Origin: Prado023 sp963706875
GTDB taxonomy: Bacteria > Actinomycetota > Actinomycetes > S36-B12 > CAIYMF01
Assembly: GCA_963706875.1 (NCBI GenBank)
Contig: CAVPNW010000009.1
Location: forward strand, 1-64,000
Reading direction: 5' to 3'
Length of the DNA: 64,000 nucleotides
In this document: positions 27,090 through 35,268 of the stretch, piece by piece
Layout of the letters: each line of letters begins with the position of its first letter
How positions within the stretch are numbered: position 1 is the first letter of the stretch
Position numbers and translations under genes: made by a program
Notes under the pieces: model-generated
What the model was told of the DNA's origin: nothing
Database searches by the model: none
Seen by the model: only the letters and a program-made list of their open reading frames with translations

Positions 27090-27578
27090 ATGAACCCCTC
27101 GAACAGTTCATCCCGGGACTACATACTTGACCCGTCCCAGGAGGACGGCGTCCGCCCGGTGAGCACGGAGGCTGATCCCGTGACTGCCGATGCCACGGAC
27201 ACGGGACCGAACGAGGTTACCGCGGCCACGGGACACCGCGTGGTCGACACCAACCCGCCCGTTCCTGCCGCGTCGGGTCAGGATCTTGCCGACGGTGCAG
27301 CGTCATCAGCGGATCGGGCGCCGCGCTTGACGCGGGCCAGTGCCGCGTGGGCGGCCATCATCGGCGCCCTCCTGCTGTCGGTGGTGCTCATCGTCTTCAT
27401 CCTGCAGAACCCCACCACGGTCGTCATCAACTTCCTCGGCTGGTCCGGTTCCGTGGCCGTGGGAATGGCGATGCTGATCGCCGCCGTCACCGGGGGGCTG
27501 CTGGTCGCGACGATCGGGGTCGCCAGGCTGACCCAACTGCGAGTCCGGGCACATCGCACCAGGGCCGTGCCGCGTTGA
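27090..27578 (+). CDS. LapA/DUF1049-type membrane protein
   Basis: About 162 residues: a disordered acidic N-terminal half rich in Asp, Pro, Thr and Ala, then two transmembrane helices with the LapA (lipopolysaccharide assembly protein A, DUF1049) signature FILQNPTTVVINFLGWSG. In bacteria without lipopolysaccharide the role is unknown. An in-frame ATG at 27066 would add eight residues; I prefer 27090, which follows GAGAGG, but the choice is uncertain. The tail (TQLRVRAHRTRAV) is basic and cytoplasmic. Confidence 0.72.
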   Translation: MNPSNSSSRDYILDPSQEDGVRPVSTEADPVTADATDTGPNEVTAATGHRVVDTNPPVPAASGQDLADGAASSADRAPRLTRASAAWAAIIGALLLSVVLIVFILQNPTTVVINFLGWSGSVAVGMAMLIAAVTGGLLVATIGVARLTQLRVRAHRTRAVPR

Positions 27579-27630
27579 CCCGGTGAGGCCGGCAGCGGCA
27601 CACCCGAACGACACCGCGCGCAACGGTGTC

Positions 27631-27846
27631 TCACTGGTTCGACGCCGCCCACCCCTGGCGCACGCTGAGGCATTCGGCGCACAGTTCCGTGCCCGCCGGG
27701 CTGGTCGAGGAACGCAGGGTGACGAACCGGTCCGGCATCGGGCGGCCACACAGGGCCACCTCCTCCGCGACCCGCACAGCGTGGGCCACCTGCCACCCCG
27801 CGCGGACCGCGTAGAGCACCGGACCTGACCCGCCTCGGTCCGTCAT
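27631..27846 (-). CDS. Small Cys-containing protein, hypothetical
   Basis: A 71-codon reading with a VALCGRPMPD...ELCAECL pattern that resembles short actinobacterial zinc-ribbon-like proteins in which a first Cys lies ahead of a C-terminal CxxC. No family is confirmed. It could be a real small gene or a chance reading in GC-rich DNA. Confidence 0.4.
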   Translation of the reverse strand: MTDRGGSGPVLYAVRAGWQVAHAVRVAEEVALCGRPMPDRFVTLRSSTSPAGTELCAECLSVRQGWAASNQ

Positions 27847-27914
27847 GGGGTCATCCGGCGTTCGTGGCGATGCCCCCAGTTGGACACGAACTCAGTCCTC
27901 ACGATGACCATGGG

Positions 27915-28106
27915 TCAGTCGCCAATCGGGTCAGCCGGTGGGGGAGGGGGGTAGTGCCGGGTGTGCCCGGCTGTGTGGGTCCCGGTGAATTGCGGCGCGG
28001 CACAGGCCGGGCAGAACGGCCAGGAGGATTGCCACGCGGTGTCCGGGGACGTGCGCCCGCAGGTGTCGCAGGGCAACGGGGCAGCCGCCGATTCTGGGTT
28101 GCTCAT
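27915..28106 (-). CDS. Small zinc-ribbon-like protein, hypothetical
   Basis: A 63-residue reading with two CxxC pairs (CDTCGR and CPACA) 15 residues apart, the spacing of a rubredoxin- or zinc-ribbon-like knuckle, and a Pro-rich C-terminus. AGAGGA precedes the ATG at 28106. The family is not recognised. The neighbouring reading at 27631 also has Cys pairs, which hints that both are real. Confidence 0.45.
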   Translation of the reverse strand: MSNPESAAAPLPCDTCGRTSPDTAWQSSWPFCPACAAPQFTGTHTAGHTRHYPPPPPADPIGD

Positions 28107-28530
28107 TGAAGACCGTCCTCTGGGTTACGTCGAGAGCTTCGGAGGGGAAGTCCCGCCGGAACGGGATCGGACCGCTTCCGGCGGGACCAGCCAGGCAGCC
28201 CGAGCGGCTTCCTCGACCCTGGTACCGAGTTACGCCCCCGCTGTGCTGAACGTCACCGTGTTGGTCAGCGGGTGGGTCGCACCCGTGACCGTGCCGGCGC
28301 TGTCACCCTCGACAGTGGGTGGGCCGCACTCACGTCCGTGGTCTGCGTGCGCCGCCCGTCCACGACCACACTTCCTGCCCCCGTCGCACAGGAAGGGTGC
28401 TCGCGCCCAGGACCAGCCGCGGGCCACAGACGTGAACTGAGTAGCGGGGGGTGCCCGCCATCCCGTTCACGTCAGCACCCGCGACGGGTGCCCCCGACGT
28501 GGCGTGTTCCGATCCGTGACCGGGTAGCAC
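28107..28530. other. Region without a recognised gene
   Basis: A 424-nt stretch with short overlapping readings on both strands and no clear coding bias. One minus-strand reading ends in SAGTVTGATHPLTNTVTFST, which looks protein-like but has no plausible start or homologue I recognise. Confidence 0.35.
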
Positions 28531-28531
28531 T

Positions 28532-28557
28532 TTGTGGGCTCCACAAGTCCGTAAACT
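28532..28557 (+). promoter_or_regulatory. Palindrome and -10 element before the XRE gene
   Basis: TTGTGG-GCT-CCACAA (28532-28546) is a perfect 6-3-6 inverted repeat, the size expected for an XRE dimer. TAAACT (28552-28557) is a possible -10 box just after it. Together they suggest autorepression of the regulator gene starting about 90 nt later. Confidence 0.45.
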
Positions 28558-28647
28558 AGCACCATGTCGTGAATACTGACAAGAAGCGGTTTGCGGGCAC
28601 TGCGTGGCGCCCTTGCGGGCACCCTGCAAGCGCGGGACCATCAGGGC

Positions 28648-29040
28648 GTGGCCCATGACACTGATCAAGTGATTGCGGCCAACCTGCGTGCCCTGCGCGC
28701 CCGGCAGGGCATCCGCCAGATCGACCTTGCCACGCTGACCGGGCTCAGCCGCCCCACTATCGCGGCCCTGGAGAAGGGCTCCCGGCGGGTCACCGTGGCC
28801 GACGCCATCGCGCTCTGCTCGGCACTCGGAGTCGGGGTGGGAGCGTTGCTCCAAGGTGACCAGGACGCCCTTCGCGCCCTCGGACTCGACCAGACTGATG
28901 AACAAGCCGCCCAGGTGTGGGCCGACGCACTGGGCGAGGAGGGCCTCGACGCGCTCGCCGCCGGGCTCCGGGACTCCCGGCTGCCCGTATCCGCCGCCGG
29001 GCGCGCCGTCGCCGTGCTTCGAGCAGCCGGACGGCTCTAG
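28648..29040 (+). CDS. XRE family transcriptional regulator
   Basis: About 130 residues with an N-terminal Cro/C1-type HTH: IAANLRALRARQGIRQIDLA then TLTGLSRPTIAALEKGSRRV. The C-terminal 60 residues are Ala/Leu-rich and could serve in dimerisation. Start choice is uncertain: GTG 28648 puts the HTH at the very N-terminus as usual, but a TTG at 28591 is also in frame and neither has a strong ribosome-binding site. There is no adjacent toxin gene on the same strand, so a HipB-like antitoxin role is not supported. Confidence 0.75.
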   Translation: MAHDTDQVIAANLRALRARQGIRQIDLATLTGLSRPTIAALEKGSRRVTVADAIALCSALGVGVGALLQGDQDALRALGLDQTDEQAAQVWADALGEEGLDALAAGLRDSRLPVSAAGRAVAVLRAAGRL

Positions 29041-29139
29041 ATGCGCAAGGCAGGGCGGTTGGCCGCGCCGTCGCGGTGTCCAGGTCGGGGGGACTCCGGT
29101 CGACCCTCGCGGGGTGATGGGCTGTGCGGGTGGGCGCTG

Positions 29140-31137
29140 CTACCGGTGGCCCTTTGACTTCTCCTTCGCCTTCGGGGCGTCAACAGGTTTGCCGGGCTTC
29201 TTCTCCAGCTTCTTGGTCCTCTTCTTGTGTGGCGGTTCGGCGTTCTCGGGTTGGTACCGGAGGAACACGGCTCCGAGGGGCGGGATCACGATCGTGGCGC
29301 TGGCGGGGAAGCCGTGGTACTCCTCGGGGTGTGCGGTGATCTGGCCGTTGTTGCCGTGGGTGCCCGTGCCGTCGTAGAGGGCGAGGTCGGAGTTGAAGAT
29401 CTCGGTCCATGTCCCGGGCTCGGTCAGGCCGATGCGGTGCTGGGTCCACGGTTCGGAGGCGAAGTTGACCGCGACCGCGATCTGTTGGCCCGCGCCGTCG
29501 GAGCGCAGCCAGGAGAAGGTGTTGCCGCCGACGTCGTCGGCGTCGATCCACCGGAACCCCTCGGGGCTGGTGTCGAGCTTCCATAGGGCGGGGTGTGTCC
29601 GGTAGACGTCGTTGAGGTCGGCGAACATACGCTGCAGGCCGCGGTGGCCCTCGAGGTCGGCGACCCACCATTCCAGGCTGTCGTTCTCGTTCCACTCGGG
29701 CCGCTGCCCGAACTCGCATCCCATGAAGACCAGCTGCTTGCCGGGGAAGGCCCACATGAAGGAGTAGAACGCACGCAGGGTGGCGAACTGGCGCCAGGGG
29801 TCCTGGGGGACCTTGTTGATCATCGAACCCTTGCCGTGGACGACCTCGTCGTGGCTGATCGGCAGGATGAAGTTCTCGGTGTACTGGTAGATCATCGCGA
29901 AGGTCATCTCGTGGTGGTGGTACTGCCGGTGGATCGGCTCGAGTGCCAGGTAGCCCAGGGAGTCGTTCATCCAGCCCATGTTCCACTTGAAGCCGAAGCC
30001 CAGCCCGCCGTGGTCAACCGGACTTGTGACGCCGGTGAAGGCGGTGGACTCCTCGGCGATCATGACCACCCCGGGCACCCGCTCGTAGAGGTGCCGGTTG
30101 ACGTAGCGCAGGAAGTCGATGGCTGCGAGGTTGTGGTTGCCGCCGTACTCGTTGGGGACCCACTGGCCGTCCTCACGGCCGTAGTCGAGGTACACCATGG
30201 ACGCGACCGCGTCCACGCGCAGCGCGTCGAAGTGGAACTGCTGGACCCAGTACAGGGCGTTGGAGACCAGGAACGACTTCACCTCGTTGCGCCCGTAGTT
30301 GAAGATGTAGGTGCCCCATTCCTTGTGCTCACCCTGGCGCGGGTCGGCATGCTCGTACAGGGCCGTGCCGTCGAATCGGCCCAATGCCCAGTCGTCCTTG
30401 GGGAAGTGGCCGGGGACCCAGTCCAGGATCACCCCGATCCCGGCCTGGTGCAGCCGGTCAACGAGGTGGCGCAGCTCGTCGGGGCGACCCAGTCGTGACA
30501 TCGGGGCGAAGTAGTTGGTGACCTGGTAGCCCCAGGAGGCCTCCAGGGGATGTTCGGACACCGGCATGAGCTCGACGTGCGTGAAGCCCATCCGGGTCAC
30601 GTACTCCACGAGTTCCTCAGCCAGGTCCAGGTAGGTGCGTCCCTTGCGCCACGAGCCCAGGTGCACCTCGTAGATCGAGGCCGGGGACTCGTGCGGCACA
30701 TGCGCGGCGCGCCGGGTCATCCACTGGTCATCGCCCCAGACGTACCGGCTCTCGTACACGATCGAGGCGTTCGACGGGGCCCGTTCAGCGAACCGGGCCA
30801 TCGGGTCGACCTTCTCGTGCCACACATCGTCGGCACCCAGGACGTTGTACTTGTACAGGGTGCCCTCCCCGACCCCTTCGACGAACAGCGCCCACACCCC
30901 GGAACCCGGGACCAGCGACATGGCGTCCCCGGTCCACCCGTTGAAATCAGCGTTCACCCGGACCGCTCGGGCGTTCGGCGCCCACACCGCGAACCGGGTG
31001 CCCCGGACCTCGCCCCGCTCATCGTCGGTCACCGTGACCACATGCGACCCCAGGCGTCGCCAGCACTCCGTGTCGCCACCATCGTGGAACCCCTCCAGAT
31101 CCCAACCAGTCAAACCACCTGCCATGTCATGGGCCAT
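29140..31137 (-). CDS. glgB: 1,4-alpha-glucan branching enzyme
   Basis: A 665-residue GH13 branching enzyme that makes alpha-1,6 branches in glycogen in the cytoplasm. A CBM48 domain occupies about residues 40-140 (FAVWAPNARAVRVNADFNGW). The catalytic nucleophile is Asp309 (FDALRVDAVASM), the acid/base Glu362 (IAEEST), and the third Asp lies in ISHDEVVHGKGS; spacing equals that of E. coli GlgB. It lacks the extra N-terminal domain of longer GlgB forms. The C-terminal 30 residues are an unusual Lys/Pro-rich tail (KKRTKKLEKKPGKP) likely to be disordered. No other glycogen gene is adjacent, but a GH65 phosphorylase and a glycosyltransferase lie within 6 kb. Confidence 0.92.
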   Translation of the reverse strand: MAHDMAGGLTGWDLEGFHDGGDTECWRRLGSHVVTVTDDERGEVRGTRFAVWAPNARAVRVNADFNGWTGDAMSLVPGSGVWALFVEGVGEGTLYKYNVLGADDVWHEKVDPMARFAERAPSNASIVYESRYVWGDDQWMTRRAAHVPHESPASIYEVHLGSWRKGRTYLDLAEELVEYVTRMGFTHVELMPVSEHPLEASWGYQVTNYFAPMSRLGRPDELRHLVDRLHQAGIGVILDWVPGHFPKDDWALGRFDGTALYEHADPRQGEHKEWGTYIFNYGRNEVKSFLVSNALYWVQQFHFDALRVDAVASMVYLDYGREDGQWVPNEYGGNHNLAAIDFLRYVNRHLYERVPGVVMIAEESTAFTGVTSPVDHGGLGFGFKWNMGWMNDSLGYLALEPIHRQYHHHEMTFAMIYQYTENFILPISHDEVVHGKGSMINKVPQDPWRQFATLRAFYSFMWAFPGKQLVFMGCEFGQRPEWNENDSLEWWVADLEGHRGLQRMFADLNDVYRTHPALWKLDTSPEGFRWIDADDVGGNTFSWLRSDGAGQQIAVAVNFASEPWTQHRIGLTEPGTWTEIFNSDLALYDGTGTHGNNGQITAHPEEYHGFPASATIVIPPLGAVFLRYQPENAEPPHKKRTKKLEKKPGKPVDAPKAKEKSKGHR

Positions 31138-31648
31138 GGGTGCTTCCTCTCTGGCTCAACTGAGCGGTGTCACGCGTGACTGGGGGACTGCCCTGGTGGC
31201 TGCTCACCTCGATTCTTCACCCGGGAGTCCGCATCGTGCGCCCCGGGGAGGCGCTCCTTGCGACGGGAAGCAGATCGGCCTGGCCACCCTGATCCCACCG
31301 GAACCGCCGCACGCGTGCCGGCCTCTCGGGTAGTCCCCGACCCGGGTCGATACCCCGGGCTTGCAGACCACGTGCGGGGGGCATCCGTTGGCGCGGCCCC
31401 GTGCGGACTGCCAGTGAGCAGACGATCGCACGGGGCCGCATGTCGGACGCACCCACCGGGAAAGGCAAGCCGACCCCGGCGAGCGCGACGGCGGCAACTC
31501 GACCCGAGCCCGGGGCCCTTCTCCGCGGGAGGGGGTAGACCTGACGACGAGGATCGGCAAGGGGCTGAGAGCGTTCCCTCTTCGAGCAGACCGCACCGCA
31601 CCCGCCAGTGCGGGTCTCGCGTCAGGCCGCCTGGTGACGGGTGGCGAG
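31138..31648. other. Intergenic region, no gene seen
   Basis: A 511-nt gap between the same-strand dodecin and glgB genes. Several readings overlap on both strands but none shows a ribosome-binding site with a recognisable product. It should contain the glgB promoter; I cannot place it. Confidence 0.4.
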
Positions 31649-31852
31649 TCAGTCTGCTTGGTACTTGAAGGAGACGCTGAGCTTGGTGCGGAAGATCACG
31701 TCGTCACCGGCGAGGTCGATGTCCTGCTCGACCACCTCGGCTACCCGCAGATCCCGCAGGGTCTCTTTCGCGGTGTTCACAGCCACGACTGCTGCGTCCT
31801 CCCACGACGTGGTGCTGGTCCCGACGATCTCGACGACCTTGTACACGCTCAT
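31649..31852 (-). CDS. Dodecin family protein
   Basis: A 67-residue dodecin, a small protein that forms hollow dodecamers binding flavins, mainly as a flavin store or buffer. The start VYKVVEIVGTSTTSWEDAA and the end LSVSFKYQ match the family across its whole length, including the Trp that stacks on the flavin. It lies alone, preceded by GAGGAGG, in a block of stress-related genes. Confidence 0.92.
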   Translation of the reverse strand: MSVYKVVEIVGTSTTSWEDAAVVAVNTAKETLRDLRVAEVVEQDIDLAGDDVIFRTKLSVSFKYQAD

Positions 31853-32015
31853 GTGTGCCTCCTCGACTGATTGGTCCCTTCATCGTGTCACTAGCACCAT
31901 CCGATGACCAGACCCTCCCGGCCAGCCCTCGATGAGGTCCGGTCCGATGCCGAGAAGTTCCTCGACACGGCGACCGACACCGTGGCGCCCGCGGTGGGCG
32001 AGCCAGGTTGCAGAA

Positions 32016-32876
32016 TCAGGCTGCCCCGGCTGGTCCGATCCGGTCCTTCAGGGGCGAGGGTGCGTTGTCCCCGCCTGCTGTGGTGGCAGTCCCAGCGCCT
32101 TCGGCTTCGCGGTGGATGAACGCGGTGAGTTCGGCGATGGTGGTCATGATCGGCGAGGGGAACACGACGGTGGTGTTCTTGTCCACACCGATCTCGACCA
32201 GGCTCTGCAGGTTGCGCAGCTGGAGGGCCAGCGGGTGGGCCATCATCGTGTCGGAGGCGTCGCCGAGCGCGGCTGCGGCCAGCGACTCGCCCTCGGCGTT
32301 GATGATCTTGGCGCGCTTCTCCCGCTCGGCCTCGGCCTGTCGGGCCATCGCACGCTTCATCGACTCGGGCAGTTGGATGTCCTTCAACTCGACCAGGGTC
32401 ACCTCAACCCCCCATTCGATGGTGGTGATGTCGAGGATCACGCGGATGTCGATGTTGATCCGGTCGGTCTCGGACAGGGTCTCGTCGAGGCTGTGCTGGC
32501 CCACGACTTTGCGCAGGGTCGTCTGGGCGATCTGGTTGATCGCCGCGTTCACATTCTCGATGGCCACGACCGACTTGGTTGCGTTGATCACCCGGAAGTA
32601 GGCGACCGCCGAGATGTCGACGCTGACGTTGTCGCGGGTGATGATGCCCTGGGACTGGATGGGCATCGTGACCACGCGCAGCGACACCCGGTGCAGGACA
32701 TCGACGAACGGGATGATGAAACGCAAGCCCGGCTCCCGGACCCCGATCACCCGGCCGAACCGGAACAGGACGCCCTGCTCGTACTGCTGGACGATCTTCA
32801 CCGACATTGACAGGAGCAGGACGCCCAGGATGAGCAGGACGCCCAGGACGATCAGGACGATGATCTGAACGGTCAT
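32016..32876 (-). CDS. SPFH/stomatin-like (slipin) membrane protein
   Basis: A 286-residue protein with one N-terminal membrane helix (IIVLIVLGVLLILGVLLLSM), an SPFH/Band 7 domain (residues about 25-180, EQGVLFRFGRVIGVREPGL) and a short helical Ala/Glu-rich segment (RQAEAEREKRAKIINAEGES) that drives oligomerisation. This is the slipin type that scaffolds membrane microdomains. Most slipins pair with an NfeD protease-like gene, which is not present here. The ATG at 32876 is chosen because it begins just before the membrane helix. Confidence 0.87.
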   Translation of the reverse strand: MTVQIIVLIVLGVLLILGVLLLSMSVKIVQQYEQGVLFRFGRVIGVREPGLRFIIPFVDVLHRVSLRVVTMPIQSQGIITRDNVSVDISAVAYFRVINATKSVVAIENVNAAINQIAQTTLRKVVGQHSLDETLSETDRINIDIRVILDITTIEWGVEVTLVELKDIQLPESMKRAMARQAEAEREKRAKIINAEGESLAAAALGDASDTMMAHPLALQLRNLQSLVEIGVDKNTTVVFPSPIMTTIAELTAFIHREAEGAGTATTAGGDNAPSPLKDRIGPAGAA

Positions 32877-32974
32877 GGCGTACTCGATTCTCGCTCTGAC
32901 CTGAGGCCACCTGACGGGGCGCCCTCTGCTCCTCACACTACTCCGGAACCCGGCCCACGCCCGGCCAGCGCGGT

Positions 32975-33026
32975 GACCACGGCAGCCTTCAGCCGCCGCG
33001 GCGACCACGGCAGCCTTCAGCCGCCG
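32975..33026. repeat. 24-bp direct repeat at the end of the GGDEF gene
   Basis: The 24-nt sequence starting GACCACGGCAGCC and ending TTCAGCCGCCG is present at 32975-32998 and 33003-33026. The second copy covers the last codons and stop of the GGDEF gene, so the first copy is a downstream duplicate. Confidence 0.8.
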
Positions 33027-33769
33027 TTTCCTTGCTTGCCCGCGTACATGGCTTCGTCGGCGCGTCTGATGAGCTCTTCGAGGTCTTCGCTGGCCTCGCG
33101 TTGGACCAGGCCGATCGAGACCGAGGCGTCACCGCTGATCGCGAGGTCGACATCGACCTGTTCGAATCGTTGCCGCGCCGCGTTGAGGGGCATGTCGATC
33201 AGGCCGCAGACGAACTCGTCGCCCCCGTAGCGGACCACCACGTCGTACTCACGCAGGTTGCCGCGGATGGCCTCGGCGACTTGGGTCAGCAGCCGATCGC
33301 CGGCCTCGTGACCCATCGAGTCGTTGGTCGCCTTGAGGTCGTCGACGTCGATGAAGGCAAGGATGAACGACTGCCCGGTCCGTTGGGCCTTGACGACTTC
33401 GCGACTCAGCTCCGTGAGCCCGGGCCCGCGCAGGTAGGTTCCGGTGAGTTCGTCGATGACCAGCGACGAACTCTCGGCGGCCGCGATCCGGCGATCGGTC
33501 GCTGCTGCCTCACGGTCATCGCTGGCGTGTCTGCGGTCCCCGGCAGCGGACTTACGGTCCCGGCGGGCAGCCGACCGGTCGGACGTCGCGTTCCCGTCAG
33601 GGCGGGCACCGGTCGCGTCGCGCTGCTGGGCCCGTTGGTCGCGGGCCTCGGAGCGTTGATCCCGGTTCTCTGCGGTGGCGTCGACTTGGTCAGCGATGGA
33701 GTCTCGGGCGGCTGCTGTCTTGTCGCGGTCGATCATCGACCCTGAGTCGTCGGGTCGGGATGGTGACAT
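33017..33769 (-). CDS. GGDEF domain protein, probable diguanylate cyclase
   Basis: A 250-residue protein with a C-terminal GGDEF domain (about 105-248) carrying an intact active-site loop RYGGDEF (residues 180-186), consistent with c-di-GMP synthesis from GTP. I see no RxxD inhibitory site directly before the loop. The first 100 residues are extremely rich in Arg, Asp, Ala and Gln (repeats such as RDQRSEARDQRAQQRD) and probably form a charged helix or coiled coil in place of a sensor. It is therefore cytoplasmic and may be controlled by oligomerisation through this helix. Confidence 0.87.
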   Translation of the reverse strand: MSPSRPDDSGSMIDRDKTAAARDSIADQVDATAENRDQRSEARDQRAQQRDATGARPDGNATSDRSAARRDRKSAAGDRRHASDDREAAATDRRIAAAESSSLVIDELTGTYLRGPGLTELSREVVKAQRTGQSFILAFIDVDDLKATNDSMGHEAGDRLLTQVAEAIRGNLREYDVVVRYGGDEFVCGLIDMPLNAARQRFEQVDVDLAISGDASVSIGLVQREASEDLEELIRRADEAMYAGKQGNGG

Positions 33770-33950
33770 GAGGCGATGCTCCCACTTGATGGTGCGGCAT
33801 GCTCACCCCGCAGCGCCACAGCGACGCACGCCGTGGAGCCGGAGGCAGCGCCAACTATCGCTGGCATACCCGATGCCGAGGCAACGCAACCCACGCTGGT
33901 GGCGACGCAGCGCCTGACGACGACGTCCACCGCAAGCGCATCAGCGGCGC

Positions 33951-34049
33951 GGTATGGAGTTCACCGCCCCTGCGGGTGTGGGAATGGCTATGGGGTGGGC
34001 GATCCCAGGGAGCGGGCTCTGGGCCGTAGCCGAGCTTGTGGCCCAATTG
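33951..34049. repeat. Interspersed repeat copy A
   Basis: About 100 nt resembling 52939-53043. Both start with GGTATGG, share GGGAATGGC(T/G)ATGGGG followed by TGGGCGATC, and end with a GTAGCC(G/C)AG...GCCCAAT block. The only other content of the 33770-34115 gap is unremarkable sequence. The shared parts do not keep one reading frame between copies, suggesting a non-coding function or origin. Confidence 0.55.
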
Positions 34050-34115
34050 TCAATGGCGAGATCCTGGGTCAGGGAGGCCCGGGCCGGACACCGTGAGCAG
34101 CGTGCTGGGCCGTTG

Positions 34116-35129
34116 TCATCGGGCAAGCAGACGCTCGTAGAGGTTGAGGTGGTCGCGCACCATGCGGTCTGCCGAGAACCGGGTTTCGACCGCGTTCCGG
34201 CAGTCGGCTCGGTCGAGTTCTCCGACTCGCTCGATCGCGGCTATGAGGTCGGCGTCGGAGTCGCAGACGAACCCGGTGGTTCCATCGTCAACGATCTCCG
34301 GTGCCGCGCCCCACCGCAGCGTCAGGACTGGTGTGCCGCAGGCCAGGGACTCGATCATCACGAGCCCGAAGGGCTCGGGCCAGTGGATGGGGTTGAGCAG
34401 CGCACGCGCCGACCCGAGCAGATCCAACTTCTGCTCCATCCCCACCTCGCCCACGTAGCGGACCGAAGAGTCGAGCAGGGGTTCGACCTGGGTGTGGAAG
34501 TACTCGACCTCCAATGGCTCGCGCATCTTGGCGGCGAGGACGAGGTTGACGCCGGCCTCGTGCGCGGCGAGCGCCGCCTCCCGGGCCCCTTTGTCCGGGG
34601 AGAACCGGCCCAGGAAGAGCAGGTAGTCGCCATCGCCTGCGCCGATAGGGAAGTCGTCGGGTCGCAGGCCGTGATGGATGACCGCGGACACAGGCACTGT
34701 GCTGCGCGAGGCGTGGTCGTGGGAGATCGCGATGAGCGACACCGGGGGGACAACCCTCGAGTAGATCTCGTTGACCTCGGTTGAGAACACCCCGTGGTTG
34801 GTGGTGACGACCTGGCCGCGGCACCGGCCCTGTGCGTACACCGGCCCGAGGATCGTGTGGTCGTGGATGATGTCGAAGTCCGCGACCTCGTCGTAGGCGG
34901 CGATCACGTGATGCAGCTCGATCAGCGACTGCCCCAACAGGTCGAGGTCCGACCTTGCGCGGACCCAGGCCCGGGGCACCGGGCAGGTGCTGTCCCCGGT
35001 CGTGAACAGCAGCACGTCGTGCCCTGCCTTCAGGAACCCCGTGGCCAGCCGGTCGATGACGCCCTCGCTGCCGCCGTAGGCGGGCGGGGGGACCGGCAAC
35101 CAGGGCGCTGCGACCAGGGCGATGCGCAT
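34116..35129 (-). CDS. Glycosyltransferase family 4
   Basis: A 337-residue GT-B glycosyltransferase. The N-terminal GSEGVIDRLATGFLKAGHDV loop and the C-terminal EPFGLVMIE (E-x7-E) nucleotide-sugar site are intact, followed by SLACGTPVLTLRWGAAPEIV. Such enzymes transfer sugars from activated donors to lipids, proteins or glycans; the acceptor cannot be told. It is divergent from the HAD-GH65 gene with 139 nt between them, in a sugar-metabolism neighbourhood. Confidence 0.87.
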   Translation of the reverse strand: MRIALVAAPWLPVPPPAYGGSEGVIDRLATGFLKAGHDVLLFTTGDSTCPVPRAWVRARSDLDLLGQSLIELHHVIAAYDEVADFDIIHDHTILGPVYAQGRCRGQVVTTNHGVFSTEVNEIYSRVVPPVSLIAISHDHASRSTVPVSAVIHHGLRPDDFPIGAGDGDYLLFLGRFSPDKGAREAALAAHEAGVNLVLAAKMREPLEVEYFHTQVEPLLDSSVRYVGEVGMEQKLDLLGSARALLNPIHWPEPFGLVMIESLACGTPVLTLRWGAAPEIVDDGTTGFVCDSDADLIAAIERVGELDRADCRNAVETRFSADRMVRDHLNLYERLLAR

Positions 35130-35268
35130 CGTTCGATCCTCCGGTGGCGGCTGTCGTCGTCCCGGGGCGGGGATGGCCGATCGTGGCGTCCGCTACCGTC
35201 TCCGTTGTAGCATGCGCGTAGCCCACGGGGGTAGGGGCTTCCGTTCCTCCTGGTGGAGGGGTGCCTGC

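Noticed and set aside
28648..29040. XRE protein as a HipB partner of the HipA-like kinase
   Set aside because: The genes are 20 kb apart and the kinase already has a coupled DUF3037 partner.
31170..31668. Overlapping readings of 130-143 codons between glgB and dodecin
   Set aside because: Several frames on both strands are open at once with Arg/Pro/Ser-rich products, typical of non-coding GC-rich DNA.
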